DNA of 64,000 bases from Clostridia bacterium (GCA_017551095.1 JAFZMQ010000030.1:62001-126000); one strand, 5' to 3'. Numbered from the stretch's first letter, positions 8,449 through 17,549 are shown. Made by a program: numbers and translations. Notes: a model not told the origin generated them from the sequence alone.

Positions 8449-8760
8449 TCAGCCATTGTTTCGCCCGATGATATCTGTTATCTTAGTGCCGTATTTCAGG
8501 TATAAATCCCTCTCAATATAGCCAACAGATTCAAGCTCTGAGAGAGTTATATATCCCCATTCCCAACAGAAGATATGACAGTATCCAAAGAATAGCCAGT
8601 CACCGTCATCTTGCTTTTCACCCTCTGTTATGAGCCATGTTCCTCTGCCAAAGGGATTGAAGTATTTAACTACAATCGTAGCATCCTTGCCTTTTCCGTC
8701 TTGGCTATACAATGGGTATCCCTTGAACTTTTCAGCTAATTCTCTTGTCATCAGTTTCAT
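8449..8760 (-). CDS. DUF2958 domain-containing protein
   Basis: 103 residues from the ATG at 8760, which has AAAGGAG 8 bases upstream. The frame extends further upstream, but that part is hydrophobic, poorly conserved-looking and lacks a ribosome site. The body matches the DUF2958 pattern: N-terminal KLMTRELAEKF, then EGEKQDDGDWLFFGYC and LSELESVGYIERDLYL. Members are usually found on plasmids and conjugative elements and have no assigned biochemical function. Its presence supports the view that 3.9-10.3 kb is accessory DNA. Confidence 0.85.
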   Translation of the reverse strand: MKLMTRELAEKFKGYPLYSQDGKGKDATIVVKYFNPFGRGTWLITEGEKQDDGDWLFFGYCHIFCWEWGYITLSELESVGYIERDLYLKYGTKITDIIGRNNG

Positions 8761-8977
8761 AACATCATCTCCTTTACACATCCACATCACAGTACATTGC
8801 GAGCTTTTCATCATATCTATACGGCAGTCCTTCATAACTGAAAGCATTTGCTGGGATAATATAAAATATCCAAATGTATTCGTAGTAAAATAAACTATTG
8901 TTACCCAAATTATAATCAAAAATGTAGTTTTTCAAAAATATTAGTGCAAAAATGCGGGAATGTTTTCATAAAAACCA

Positions 8978-9006
8978 TTGATTTTTACAGGAAAGTGTGG
9001 TAAAAT
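8978..9006 (+). promoter_or_regulatory. Predicted sigma-A promoter of the second AAA ATPase gene
   Basis: TTGATT (8978-8983), 17-base spacer, TAAAAT (9001-9006), about 31 bases before the GTG at 9038. It lies inside the longest open frame and so argues for the later start. Confidence 0.55.
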
Positions 9007-9037
9007 ACCATTAGATTATAAAGGGCAGGTGATTTTG

Positions 9038-10333
9038 GTGCAAAGAAAAATAATGGATTTCTTAAAAAAATGGAAAGAGAATCCGCACAGGAAACCGCTG
9101 ATTTTGCAAGGGGCAAGGCAGGTCGGAAAAACATATTCGCTTTTGGAATTCGGAAGAACCTGCTATGAGAATGTTGCGTATTTCAATTTTGAAACAACTC
9201 CGAAACTTGCCTCCATATTTGAGGAAAATGTAAGTCCTGATTATTTAATACCTATACTGTCGCATTTTGCAGGGCAGACAATCATAAAGGAAAAAACGCT
9301 TATCATATTTGATGAGGTGCAAAAATGCGAAAGGGCTCTGACATCGCTAAAATACTTTTGCGAAGAGGCACCCGAATACCATATAGCAGTAGCAGGAAGT
9401 CTTTTGGGAATTGCAGTGAACAGGGAGGAGTTTTCATTTCCCGTCGGCAAGGTTGATATAAAGACAATGTATCCTATGGATATGGAGGAATTTTTGTTAG
9501 CACTTGGCAAAGACGATTTGATTAAGCGTATTAAAGAATGTTTTGACACAAACTCCCCAATGCCTGAAATTCTTCACGAAGAGGCTATGAATTTATACAG
9601 GCAATACCTTGTTGTCGGAGGAATGCCCGAATGTGTGATGAAATTTGCCGAGACAAAGGATTACATTCTCATAAGACATACACAGGATATGATTTTAGAA
9701 GGCTATCTTGATGATATGAGTAAGTATAACAATAAAAACGAAATAAAGAAAACACGGCTTACTTACGACAATGTTACGGTACAGCTTTCAAAGAAAAATA
9801 CAAGGTTCCAGTATAAGCTTATAAAAAAAGGTGCAAGAGCGGCAGAATTTGAAAATGCGGTTGAATGGCTGACATTATCGGGTATAGTGTCGCAGGTTTA
9901 TAAGATTGAACAAGTCAAAAAGCCTTTGGAAAACTATCGTGATATTGATGCTTTCAAAATTTATGTGTCCGATGTCGGTCTTTTATGTGCAAAAAAGGAC
10001 TTGATACCGCAGGATGTTCTATATATGTCTGATGAACTGAATGATTTTAAAGGCGGAATGACAGAAAATTATGTAAATTCACAGCTTATATTAGGCGGTT
10101 ATAAGACATATTACTGGATGACGGAACGGGGTGCGGAGGTGGACTTCGTTATACAAAAAGACGGCGATATTATACCGATAGAGGTTAAAAGTGCCGATAA
10201 TACAAAAGCAAAAAGCCTTAATATGTATATCAAGGCTTATAAGCCAAAGTATGCGATAAAGCTCTCTGCAAAGAATTTCGGATTTGAAGATGGGAAGAAA
10301 ACTGTACCGCTTTATGCTACTTTCTGCATTTAA
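9038..10333 (+). CDS. AAA ATPase with DUF4143 domain (second copy)
   Basis: 431 residues from a GTG at 9038, six bases after AGGTG; the frame is open to 8978, but that part coincides with a promoter. The family start typically reads (M)QRKIMDFLKKWK, as here. Walker A is LQGARQVGKTY, Walker B is LIIFDEVQK, and the C-terminal DUF4143 part ends with a GAEVDFVIQK...IEVKS nuclease-like strand pair. It belongs to a different subfamily from the 6985 gene (GARQVGKT against GVRRCGKS), so it is not a recent duplicate. Monocistronic, closed by a terminator it shares with the convergent spore protein gene. Role unknown. Confidence 0.9.
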   Translation: MQRKIMDFLKKWKENPHRKPLILQGARQVGKTYSLLEFGRTCYENVAYFNFETTPKLASIFEENVSPDYLIPILSHFAGQTIIKEKTLIIFDEVQKCERALTSLKYFCEEAPEYHIAVAGSLLGIAVNREEFSFPVGKVDIKTMYPMDMEEFLLALGKDDLIKRIKECFDTNSPMPEILHEEAMNLYRQYLVVGGMPECVMKFAETKDYILIRHTQDMILEGYLDDMSKYNNKNEIKKTRLTYDNVTVQLSKKNTRFQYKLIKKGARAAEFENAVEWLTLSGIVSQVYKIEQVKKPLENYRDIDAFKIYVSDVGLLCAKKDLIPQDVLYMSDELNDFKGGMTENYVNSQLILGGYKTYYWMTERGAEVDFVIQKDGDIIPIEVKSADNTKAKSLNMYIKAYKPKYAIKLSAKNFGFEDGKKTVPLYATFCI

Positions 10334-10340
10334 GTTAAGA

Positions 10341-10369
10341 AAATCAGTGCTAAAAGCACTGATTTTTTG
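10341..10369. terminator. Bidirectional terminator between the ATPase and spore protein genes
   Basis: A perfect 11-base stem (10341-10351 with 10355-10365) with a 3-base loop, followed by Ts on the plus strand and a shorter T-run on the minus strand. It sits between two convergent stop codons. Confidence 0.8.
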
Positions 10370-10372
10370 CGT

Positions 10373-10627
10373 TTATATTACTATTCTATACTCATACCCA
10401 ATCCTTGCAATATGCCCATCAAGAGAGCGGTTATTACGGGTAAAAAATCTTGTTCGCACGGGACAGATGTTATTGACCATTTGGCCGCCAACAGAGCCGG
10501 CTTGTCTTGAAGTTAAGTCACCGTTGTAACCTTGCTTCAAATCAACTCCGACTTCACGGGCAGCTTCCATCTTGAAGTTGTCCATTGCCTGCTTTGCCTC
10601 AGGCACGTTGATCTTTGATCTGCTCAT
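10373..10627 (-). CDS. Alpha/beta-type small acid-soluble spore protein (SASP), extended C-terminus
   Basis: 84 residues from the ATG at 10627, with GGAGG 8 bases upstream. Residues 1-50 match the alpha/beta SASP core closely: VPEAKQAMDNFKMEAAREVG, then DLTSRQAGSVGGQMV. In the family these proteins coat DNA in the dormant spore and are made in the forespore. The GPR protease cleavage region is usually near EAAREVG, which is present. Family members normally end within about ten residues of GGQMV; here a basic 33-residue tail continues (NNICPVRTRFF onward), possibly the result of an old frameshift. This is the clearest sign that the organism sporulates. Confidence 0.85.
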   Translation of the reverse strand: MSRSKINVPEAKQAMDNFKMEAAREVGVDLKQGYNGDLTSRQAGSVGGQMVNNICPVRTRFFTRNNRSLDGHIARIGYEYRIVI

Positions 10628-10769
10628 TGTTTCTTCCTCCAACATTCTCTATTTATATAAAGCAATCGCAATAAAAGCGATTACAGGCTTATTTTTTGAT
10701 ATTAGTCGTAAATTATTACAAAAATATTTTTCCAATTTTTTAAATAACGCAATTCGCCGTAAAAAAGCA

Positions 10770-10798
10770 TTGACAATGGCATATGTAATTGATATAAT
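10770..10798 (+). promoter_or_regulatory. Consensus sigma-A promoter of glycan unit 1
   Basis: TTGACA (10770-10775), 17-base spacer, TATAAT (10793-10798): both hexamers match consensus exactly. The start codon used lies about 47 bases downstream. The non-coding part 10646-10769 holds a small hairpin but no riboswitch I recognise. Confidence 0.8.
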
Positions 10799-10844
10799 GA
10801 AATGGTATTGCTTTAAGTTATTGAGAGATAGTGAGGGGAAAATA

Positions 10845-11573
10845 TTGCAGCAACGAAATATGGAATTTTATGAAAAATATATAAAAAGATTTTTTGACAT
10901 TGTTTGTGCAGTACTTGCGATGGTTGTTTTTTGCTGGTTATATTTGATAATAGCGATTCTTGTCAAATTAAGGCTTGGAAGCCCGGTAATATTTAAACAG
11001 CCACGGCCCGGAATGATTGACAAAAAAACAGGGGAAGAAAAGATCTTTTATCTGTATAAATTCAGGACTATGACCAATTGTGTCGGGGCGGACGGCAAAC
11101 TGCTTTCAGACAAGGACCGTTTGGGCAGACTCGGCGGATTTTTGCGTTCAACATCTCTTGATGAAATTCCTGAGGCGTGGAATATCTTAAAGGGTGATAT
11201 GAGCGTTGTCGGCCCGAGACCGCAGCTCGTCAGGGATATGGTTTTTATGACGGACAGACAGAGAATGAGGCATACGGCAAGACCCGGCTTATCGGGACTT
11301 GCACAGGTAAACGGACGAAATGCGGTCAGCTGGGAAGAAAAAATAAACTGGGACTTAGAATATATAAAGAAAATCACATTTTGGGGAGATTTGAAAATTA
11401 TTTTTAAAACTGTAAAACAGGTTTTTGTTTCTTCGCATAAAGAGGAAAACAGAGAACAGGTTGATCTTGCACTTGATTACGGAGATGTTCTTTTGAAAGA
11501 AGGCAAGGTAAGCAAGGAAGAATATGATAACTTGCAGATACAAGCCGAGAATATTTTGAGGAGCATGAAATGA
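10845..11573 (+). CDS. Priming polyprenyl-phosphate sugar phosphotransferase (first)
   Basis: 242 residues from a TTG at 10845, preceded by AGGGG at 6 bases; the frame is open back to 10572, but those bases contain the promoter. Bacterial sugar transferase family: N-terminal hydrophobic re-entrant helix (about 13-35), RLGSPVIFKQPRPG, FYLYKFRTM, the STSLDEIPE active-site pair and GDMSVVGPRPQLV. The family attaches the first sugar-1-phosphate to undecaprenyl phosphate at the inner membrane face. The C-terminus carries an acidic helical extension of about 40 residues (LALDYGDVLLKEGKVSKEEY). First gene of unit 1; its last bases overlap the next gene. Confidence 0.93.
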   Translation: MQQRNMEFYEKYIKRFFDIVCAVLAMVVFCWLYLIIAILVKLRLGSPVIFKQPRPGMIDKKTGEEKIFYLYKFRTMTNCVGADGKLLSDKDRLGRLGGFLRSTSLDEIPEAWNILKGDMSVVGPRPQLVRDMVFMTDRQRMRHTARPGLSGLAQVNGRNAVSWEEKINWDLEYIKKITFWGDLKIIFKTVKQVFVSSHKEENREQVDLALDYGDVLLKEGKVSKEEYDNLQIQAENILRSMK

Positions 11574-12076
11574 TTTTATTAAAAATTGCATATGAAAAGA
11601 TAAATAAAAGACCTGCCCCTTACTATTACGATTATTCAATTTTTAAACTAATGGGAAAGCCTATACGGAAATGGGTTGCCAATGTAGTAGCACCGAATTG
11701 TGTGTTTAATAAAACGAGAATTTTCCTGTATCGATTGTGCGGATTTAAAATCGGAAAACGCTGCTTTATCGGAATGCATTGCTATTTTGACGATTTGTGC
11801 TACAAAAGTCTTCAAATAGGCGACGATGTGGTTATTTCTTACGGCGTTTATTTTGCTCTTCACGGAAAAAGTCAAGGCAAAGGCAATCACCCGGTTGTCA
11901 TAGGCAACAAAGCATATATCGGCATGAGAGCAAGTATTATAAGTAAGAACGCAGATAACACAAGAAACGGTGTTTGTATCGGAGAAAAAGCCATAATAGG
12001 TGCATGTACGCTTGTCAACAGAGATATACCGGCAGGAGCGAAGGCTGTTGGCGTTCCGTGCAGATTGATTGGATAA
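11570..12076 (+). CDS. Hexapeptide-repeat acetyltransferase (WcaF/CysE-like)
   Basis: 168 residues; the ATG overlaps the previous stop (ATGA). Left-handed beta-helix repeats run from about residue 55 (FKIGKRCFIGMHCYF, LQIGDDVVISYGVYF, VVIGNKAYIGMRASI) to the closing GAKAVGVPCRLIG. A histidine in FALHGKSQ lies where the catalytic His of this family is expected. Probably acetylates a sugar or lipid-linked intermediate of unit 1. The acceptor is unknown. Confidence 0.85.
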   Translation: MILLKIAYEKINKRPAPYYYDYSIFKLMGKPIRKWVANVVAPNCVFNKTRIFLYRLCGFKIGKRCFIGMHCYFDDLCYKSLQIGDDVVISYGVYFALHGKSQGKGNHPVVIGNKAYIGMRASIISKNADNTRNGVCIGEKAIIGACTLVNRDIPAGAKAVGVPCRLIG

Positions 12077-12083
12077 AAAGACA

Positions 12084-12854
12084 ATGAGTGAATTAGTTTC
12101 AATAATAATGCCCTCGTATAACACGGGCAAATTTATAGAAAAATCCATAAAATCAGTTATAAATCAGACTTATAAAAACTGGGAACTGATTATTGTTGAC
12201 GACTGTTCGGACGACGATACAGATGCTACTGTAAAGCCGTATCTTTCCGATGCAAGAATCAGGTATTTTAAAAATGACAAAAATTGCGGAGCGGCGGTAA
12301 GCCGAAACTATGCACTAAAACAGGCAAAAGGAAAGTGGATGGCATTTCTCGATTCTGATGATTTATGGACGCCTGACAAACTTGAAAAGCAGATTGATTT
12401 TATGGAGAAAAACGGATACCACTTCTCATATACCGAGTACGAGGAAATGGATGAAGACGGCAATTCTTTGGGCATAACGGTGACAGGTCCTGAAAAGATT
12501 ACGAAAGCGGGATTTTTCAACTATTGCTGGACAGGGTGTCTCACGGTTATGTATGATGCCGGGCTTGTCGGACTTATTCAGATAGCGGACATAAAAAAGA
12601 ATAATGACTATGCTATGTGGCTTAAAGTATGCAAAAAGGCGGATTGCTATCTGCTTAAAGAAAATCTTGCATTTTACAGACGCGGAAGAAGCGGAAGCGT
12701 GAGCAGTCACAGCATACGAAAAATGATAATTTGGCATTATAAGCTGTATAAAGATGCAGAGGGGCAAAACGCATTGTTTGCCGCATTTAATACTTTGCGA
12801 AATATGGTTTTCGGATTTTATAAAAAGAAAAGGTATGTAAAAAAACATAATTAA
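12084..12854 (+). CDS. GT2-family glycosyltransferase
   Basis: 256 residues from the ATG at 12084; an in-frame TTG 15 bases earlier overlaps the previous gene without a ribosome site. GT-A fold: SIIMPSYNTGKFIEKS at the start, IIVDDCSDDDT, and the metal-binding FLDSDDLW at about residues 92-99. Family members transfer a sugar from a nucleotide sugar, usually with inversion. Cytosolic, probably membrane-associated. The sugar and linkage cannot be predicted. Confidence 0.88.
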   Translation: MSELVSIIMPSYNTGKFIEKSIKSVINQTYKNWELIIVDDCSDDDTDATVKPYLSDARIRYFKNDKNCGAAVSRNYALKQAKGKWMAFLDSDDLWTPDKLEKQIDFMEKNGYHFSYTEYEEMDEDGNSLGITVTGPEKITKAGFFNYCWTGCLTVMYDAGLVGLIQIADIKKNNDYAMWLKVCKKADCYLLKENLAFYRRGRSGSVSSHSIRKMIIWHYKLYKDAEGQNALFAAFNTLRNMVFGFYKKKRYVKKHN

Positions 12855-12878
12855 ATCAAGCAAATCACGGAGGATCAA

Positions 12879-13778
12879 ATGAGTAATAAAAGCGTTTTTT
12901 ATAAATTAAGAAGAAAAGGGCAAATTTTTGCTTATAGATTGACAAATCCTGTATTTGTGTCAAGGCTTTACTTCCGACACGAGCTTGGATATACCTTGAA
13001 CCTTGATAATCCGGTTACTTTTAACGAAAAGCTTCAATGGCTCAAACTTTTTTATTGGCCTGAGAACGAAAAGGCAATTCAGTGTGCCGATAAATATGCC
13101 GTTCGCTCATATATAGAAAATATGGGGAAAGCGGAAATTTTAAATAATCTAATCGGAGTATGGGACGATGCGAAAAAGATAGATTGGGACGCGCTTCCGC
13201 AAAAATTTGCATTAAAATGCAATCACGGCTGTGCATATAACCTGATATGCCAAAATAAAGATGAGCTTGACGGCAAAAAAACGATAAAGCAGTTTGATAA
13301 ATGGATGCATGAAGATTTTGGGGAGTACAACGCAGAGCCGCATTATGACAAAATCCCGAAAAGAATTATTTGTGAAGAACTTTTAAAGGGCGAAATCATC
13401 AATTACAACATATATGTATTTAACGGAAAGGTTGTCTTTTTCTCTGTTGCAGGAGGTTTAGGCGACGGCGTAGGAGAACACCTTACATACTATAATGCAG
13501 ACGGAAGTCTTGCATCATTTAAGAATAAAAATTACCCTGTAAGAGAAGAAAAACTCACGGAATTACTTCCGCAAATGCAGGAAATGGCGGTTTTTCTGGC
13601 AGGGGACTTTCCTATGGTAAGGGTTGACCTATTTGATGTAGGCGGGAAAATAATCTTTTCAGAAATGACATTTACACCTGGTGGGGGGCTGATTCCGTTT
13701 GATTCTTATGAAGCGGATAAATGGCTTGGCGACCAGCTGGATATAAGCAAAGAGATGACATCTGTCTTAAAAAGATAA
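12879..13778 (+). CDS. TupA-like ATP-grasp protein (first)
   Basis: 299 residues, ATG 6 bases after GGAGG. It matches the TupA-like ATP-grasp family: early LDNPVTFNEKLQWLKL, CADKYAVRSYI, the nucleotide-binding FALKCNHGCAYN, then RIICEELL and the metal-ligand region MVRVDLFDVGGKIIFSEMTF. TupA of alkaliphilic bacilli is needed for teichuronopeptide, a cell-wall polymer of uronic acid and polyglutamate. ATP-grasp enzymes join a carboxylate to an amine or thiol. The inference is that it adds an amino-acid or peptide group to the glycan. It sits directly before a Mur-ligase-like gene, and a second TupA-like gene lies further along in the same unit. Confidence 0.85.
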   Translation: MSNKSVFYKLRRKGQIFAYRLTNPVFVSRLYFRHELGYTLNLDNPVTFNEKLQWLKLFYWPENEKAIQCADKYAVRSYIENMGKAEILNNLIGVWDDAKKIDWDALPQKFALKCNHGCAYNLICQNKDELDGKKTIKQFDKWMHEDFGEYNAEPHYDKIPKRIICEELLKGEIINYNIYVFNGKVVFFSVAGGLGDGVGEHLTYYNADGSLASFKNKNYPVREEKLTELLPQMQEMAVFLAGDFPMVRVDLFDVGGKIIFSEMTFTPGGGLIPFDSYEADKWLGDQLDISKEMTSVLKR

Positions 13779-13810
13779 TAAAACTTAGGAAAAATCGGGG
13801 TGGGAAAGTT

Positions 13811-15373
13811 ATGGATTTTGGAAGTAAGCAAAGTTTTTCTTTGACAGAAAAGTTGCTTATGAAGACGCTAATTCCTCTTGGAAATTTAAAATACAAAGGC
13901 GTTAAGAGAAAACATTATAAAAAATTCCTCACGGTGAAAGAAATCTGTAATATTGCGGATATTGATATTTCTCAGCTTAATGACTCGGTCAAAAAAGTAC
14001 TTAACAAAAAAGTTTCGGGTGCGTATAGGGCGAGTTCAAGGTTTATAAAAGACTGTATTTGTGTTCAGCTTTACGAAGACGGTGACGGAGTTATGCGTTG
14101 GGCGGCATCACATGGAGCAACGGTTTGTGTAACATCGCATAATATTGAGGATATTCCGTGCATAGTGGCAGAAAATCCCGCCGCTGTATATTCGGATATA
14201 TGCAGTTACTACCGCAAAAGAAATCCTATTGAAGCGACAACAATAGTCGGAAGTATCGGAAAAACGACAACGAAAAAGATGGTTGAGTCGGTTTATAAGA
14301 CTCAATTTGAAACATTTTGCGATGCAGGTAACGATAACCAGATTGACGGTGTTGGATATTTTGCACAGCATATCCCCGAAAGGGCTGAAAAATGGGTTCA
14401 GGAGGTAAGTGAAGATACCCCCGGATGTGTAAAAGAAATTTCCAAAATCGTAATGCCTTCCATAAATATTGTTACGGCAATAGACAAATCGCATATTGAA
14501 GAATATGGCGACGAAAACGGAATTTTGGACGAGATCCGTTCTATTAAAGAGGGTATGTTGGAAAATGCCGTAAATATTGTAAGCAAAGATGAAGATAACA
14601 CGGCAACGCTCTTTTCCGAAAAGGATAATGTGATTTTTGTATCGGTAAAAGACGAACAGGCGGATTATTACGCAAAAGACATTGTGATTAAAAATGACGG
14701 GATGCATTTTTCCGTTACGGATAAAAAACAAAATCGGGATTTTCCGGTATTTTTGCCAAATGTTTTTGCTGAACATAATGTATATTCCGCACTTTACGCT
14801 TTTGCGGCAGGAGTATGTGCGGGAGTTTCGTATGATAATATAGTGAAGGGATTGTCGTTATACAAGGCGACGGGTATCCGCCAGAACGTGTATCGTGCGA
14901 AGGGCATGACGGTTTATGCCGATTGCTATAATGCGGTGGCAAAATCTATCCGTTCGGCAGTAGAGGCGTGTGACGGTATCCCTGTTACAGGTAAAAGGAT
15001 AGCCGTTATCGGAGATGTTGAAGAAGCGGGAGATTTTTCTGAGGCAGTGCATAAAGAAATAGTAGAAATCATAAATAATTCGAGGTTTGATGTGCTCTTG
15101 ACCTTTGGCGAAAAAATGGAAGAAGCTGTAAAGACGACAGAAGTCCGTTCAAATTTGGAAGTAAAGAGCTTTTTTAATAAGAGTAAGCTGAATTCGGAAA
15201 TACGGAAATATATAGAAAAAGACGGTCTGATATTGTTTAAGGCAAGTCATAAGAGCCGTTTGGACACATGCATATCGGCAATTTTTCCGATGGCATATTT
15301 TAAAAACATAGCAAAAAGCAGTTTGCCTCAAATTACTCACAGATTAAAGGTCATAAAAAGCTGGACTATATAG
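13811..15373 (+). CDS. MurF-like (Mur ligase family) protein in a glycan operon
   Basis: 520 residues from the ATG at 13811, with GGTGGGAAAG upstream. An unusual N-terminal region of about 145 residues is followed by a Mur-ligase central domain: P-loop VGSIGKTTTKK (about 153-163), SHIEEYGDENGILDEI, and a C-terminal domain with DCYNAV, KRIAVIGDVEEAGDFSE and ILFKASHKSRLD, which line up with MurF DSYNAN, LGDM.ELG and VKGS.. motifs. The Asn of YNAN is Val here. MurF adds D-Ala-D-Ala to peptidoglycan precursors, and related CapB/PgsB makes polyglutamate. Its place between two TupA-like genes suggests it adds an amino acid or peptide to the unit 1 glycan and is not the cell's housekeeping MurF. Confidence 0.82.
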   Translation: MDFGSKQSFSLTEKLLMKTLIPLGNLKYKGVKRKHYKKFLTVKEICNIADIDISQLNDSVKKVLNKKVSGAYRASSRFIKDCICVQLYEDGDGVMRWAASHGATVCVTSHNIEDIPCIVAENPAAVYSDICSYYRKRNPIEATTIVGSIGKTTTKKMVESVYKTQFETFCDAGNDNQIDGVGYFAQHIPERAEKWVQEVSEDTPGCVKEISKIVMPSINIVTAIDKSHIEEYGDENGILDEIRSIKEGMLENAVNIVSKDEDNTATLFSEKDNVIFVSVKDEQADYYAKDIVIKNDGMHFSVTDKKQNRDFPVFLPNVFAEHNVYSALYAFAAGVCAGVSYDNIVKGLSLYKATGIRQNVYRAKGMTVYADCYNAVAKSIRSAVEACDGIPVTGKRIAVIGDVEEAGDFSEAVHKEIVEIINNSRFDVLLTFGEKMEEAVKTTEVRSNLEVKSFFNKSKLNSEIRKYIEKDGLILFKASHKSRLDTCISAIFPMAYFKNIAKSSLPQITHRLKVIKSWTI

Positions 15374-15389
15374 GGAGATTCTTGATAGA

Positions 15390-16418
15390 ATGAAAAAAAT
15401 TATGCTAATCGGTGCTTTCGGCAACGGGACGCCTACAACCAGCGGGCAGATAATTCGCACAAATATTACATATAACGAACTTATAAAAAGGTATGGAAAA
15501 AAGAATGTATTAGCCGTAAACACATCTGAAAGCAGGATTAAGTGCTTGGCTAAGCTTGTTTGGCATTTATTCCGTGTGAAAGACATAATGGTTATTCTAT
15601 CATCAAACGGAATGCGTGTAATGTATCCTATTTTGGAAAAAACGGCTAAGCTTTTCGGGAAAAAGGTGCTTAACAGTGTAGTCGGCGGTACAATAAAGCC
15701 GATATTGAGAGCGTATCCCAAGTGCCGAGAAGCGATGAAGAGTTTTAATGTAAATTGGGTGCAACTGCCGGATATGGTAAAGGAACTTGAAGCAGATGGG
15801 ATTTATAATGGAGAGGTTCTCCCAAATGCAAAGCCGTTAAAGCTTGTTACAGCAGAGGAAATGAAGCCTGTTTCCAATCCGCCGTATAAGTTTTGCACAT
15901 TCAGCAGAATTTCAAAGGAAAAGGGCATAGAAGACGCAATAGAAGCAGTAAAAAAGATGAATGAAAATGGGGTTATTGCTACTCTTGACATATACGGAGC
16001 ACCCGACGAAAATTATATAAAAGATTTTGAAAAGATTATGTCGGAGGTCCCAAAATATATTACCTACTGCGGTGTTGCAGAATACGACAAAACATCGGAT
16101 TTGCTGAAAGACTATTATATGCTCCTGTTCCCGACAACCTTTGACGGAGAGGGGTTCCCGGGGACTTTAATAGATGCTATGTTTGCAGGACTTCCCGTTA
16201 TTGCAACAGATTGGAGACATAACGGAGCGGTAATAACCGACGGACAAACAGGATATTTATATGATTATAAAGACAAAGAAAAATTGCCTATGTTAATGGA
16301 AAAAGCCATATTAAATCCCGAAACCGTATACGGTATGCGTGAAAAATGCCTTAAAGAAGCCGAAAAGTATACAATAGAACGGGCGATGGATATAATTTGT
16401 AAAAGAATTGACGGATAG
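15390..16418 (+). CDS. GT4-family glycosyltransferase
   Basis: 342 residues with AGGGAG upstream. GT-B fold: the N-terminal half starts KKIMLIGAFGNGTPTTSGQ, and the C-terminal nucleotide-sugar half has FCTFSRISKEKGIEDAIEA and the EGFPGTLIDAMFAGLPVIA signature (E-x7-E region). Family members retain anomeric configuration. Probably adds one residue of the unit 1 repeat. Donor unknown. Confidence 0.87.
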   Translation: MKKIMLIGAFGNGTPTTSGQIIRTNITYNELIKRYGKKNVLAVNTSESRIKCLAKLVWHLFRVKDIMVILSSNGMRVMYPILEKTAKLFGKKVLNSVVGGTIKPILRAYPKCREAMKSFNVNWVQLPDMVKELEADGIYNGEVLPNAKPLKLVTAEEMKPVSNPPYKFCTFSRISKEKGIEDAIEAVKKMNENGVIATLDIYGAPDENYIKDFEKIMSEVPKYITYCGVAEYDKTSDLLKDYYMLLFPTTFDGEGFPGTLIDAMFAGLPVIATDWRHNGAVITDGQTGYLYDYKDKEKLPMLMEKAILNPETVYGMREKCLKEAEKYTIERAMDIICKRIDG

Positions 16419-16422
16419 TATA

Positions 16423-17511
16423 ATGAAAAGATTGTTATGTATTTTAGATTCTCTTGATACCGGCGGAGCGGAAACTTTTATGATGAAGCTTTACCGCAAA
16501 TTAGACAAAGAGCAGTATCAGATTGATTTTGTGGTCTGTAAAGACGGTTTTTATGATGATGAAGTCAGGAAAATGGGCGGGAAAATTTTTGTTATTCCGC
16601 TCAGGACGAAACACTTTTTTAAATCATTTTCAGAACTTCGCAGAATAGTTAAAGAAAATAGGTATAAGTCGGTGTTAAAGCTGGGAACATCACCGATAGT
16701 TGTATTTGATTTACTTGCAGTAAAATTCGGCGGTGCTAAAAAAATATGTTTAAGGTCTTGCAATGCACCTAAAAATGTCAGAATAAAGCAAAAAATAATA
16801 GATTTTGCACTAAGACCGCTGATGAACAGGCTCACAGATGTAAAATTGGCACCGTCCGACCTTGCCGGAAGATATACTTTTGGGGACAAGCTTTATGAAA
16901 AGGGTAATGTAATCCTTTTAAAAAATGCATTGGATTTGGAAAAGTATCGTTATTCCGAGGAAGAAAGAATAAAAATCCGTCAGGAATTTGGTATTGGAAG
17001 TGGATTTTTAGTAGGGCATATAGGCAGATTTGTTCCGCAAAAGAACCATAAGTTTTTGATTAGTATATTTGCCGAATTAAAAAAGTGCAATCCTGATTCA
17101 AAGCTCATTCTTGTCGGAACAGGACCGCTTGAAACGGACATAAAAAGATATTGTGACGAGCTCGGCGTGGGTGAAAGCGTGATTTTTGCCGGTAGAAGAG
17201 ATGATATACCATCATTGCTGTCAGCTTTTGATGTTTTCCTGCTACCGTCGCTATATGAGGGAATGCCGAATACCGTTATTGAGGCACAGGCATCGGGACT
17301 TTTATGCATCATATCGAATACTATAACAAAACAGGCTGATGTTACAGGCGGAGTAAAATACATATCACTTGGTGAAAGCTCAAAAGAATGGGCAAGGTGT
17401 GTTTTAGAAGCAAAGGACAAGCCTCGTATGGAAAACGGCAAAAAAATGCGGGAACAAGGATACTCTATCGAGGATTCTGTACGGCTGTTTGTGGAACGAT
17501 GCTATGAGTAG
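16423..17511 (+). CDS. GT4-family glycosyltransferase (EpsF/CapJ-like)
   Basis: 362 residues from the ATG at 16423, four bases after the previous stop; a TTG 15 bases earlier lies inside the preceding gene. The N-terminal LDSLDTGGAETFMMKLYR is the typical opening of EpsF/capsule GT4 enzymes. The C-terminal half has VGHIGRFVPQKNHKFLI and LYEGMPNTVIEAQASGL. The closely packed neighbours indicate one operon. It probably extends the lipid-linked oligosaccharide begun by the enzyme at 10845. Confidence 0.88.
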   Translation: MKRLLCILDSLDTGGAETFMMKLYRKLDKEQYQIDFVVCKDGFYDDEVRKMGGKIFVIPLRTKHFFKSFSELRRIVKENRYKSVLKLGTSPIVVFDLLAVKFGGAKKICLRSCNAPKNVRIKQKIIDFALRPLMNRLTDVKLAPSDLAGRYTFGDKLYEKGNVILLKNALDLEKYRYSEEERIKIRQEFGIGSGFLVGHIGRFVPQKNHKFLISIFAELKKCNPDSKLILVGTGPLETDIKRYCDELGVGESVIFAGRRDDIPSLLSAFDVFLLPSLYEGMPNTVIEAQASGLLCIISNTITKQADVTGGVKYISLGESSKEWARCVLEAKDKPRMENGKKMREQGYSIEDSVRLFVERCYE

Positions 17512-17549
17512 ATTTTTAAAAAAGTGTTTTAAAAAGGAGGGGAGTAAAA

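Noticed and set aside
10572-10844. Upstream 91-codon extension of the first priming transferase
   Set aside because: The stretch contains the exact TTGACA-N17-TATAAT promoter and overlaps the spore protein gene on the other strand; a ribosome site fits only the TTG at 10845.
13811-15373. Housekeeping MurF
   Set aside because: Unusual N-terminus, altered YNAN motif and a location inside a glycan operon between TupA-like genes; it cannot be fully excluded without the rest of the genome.
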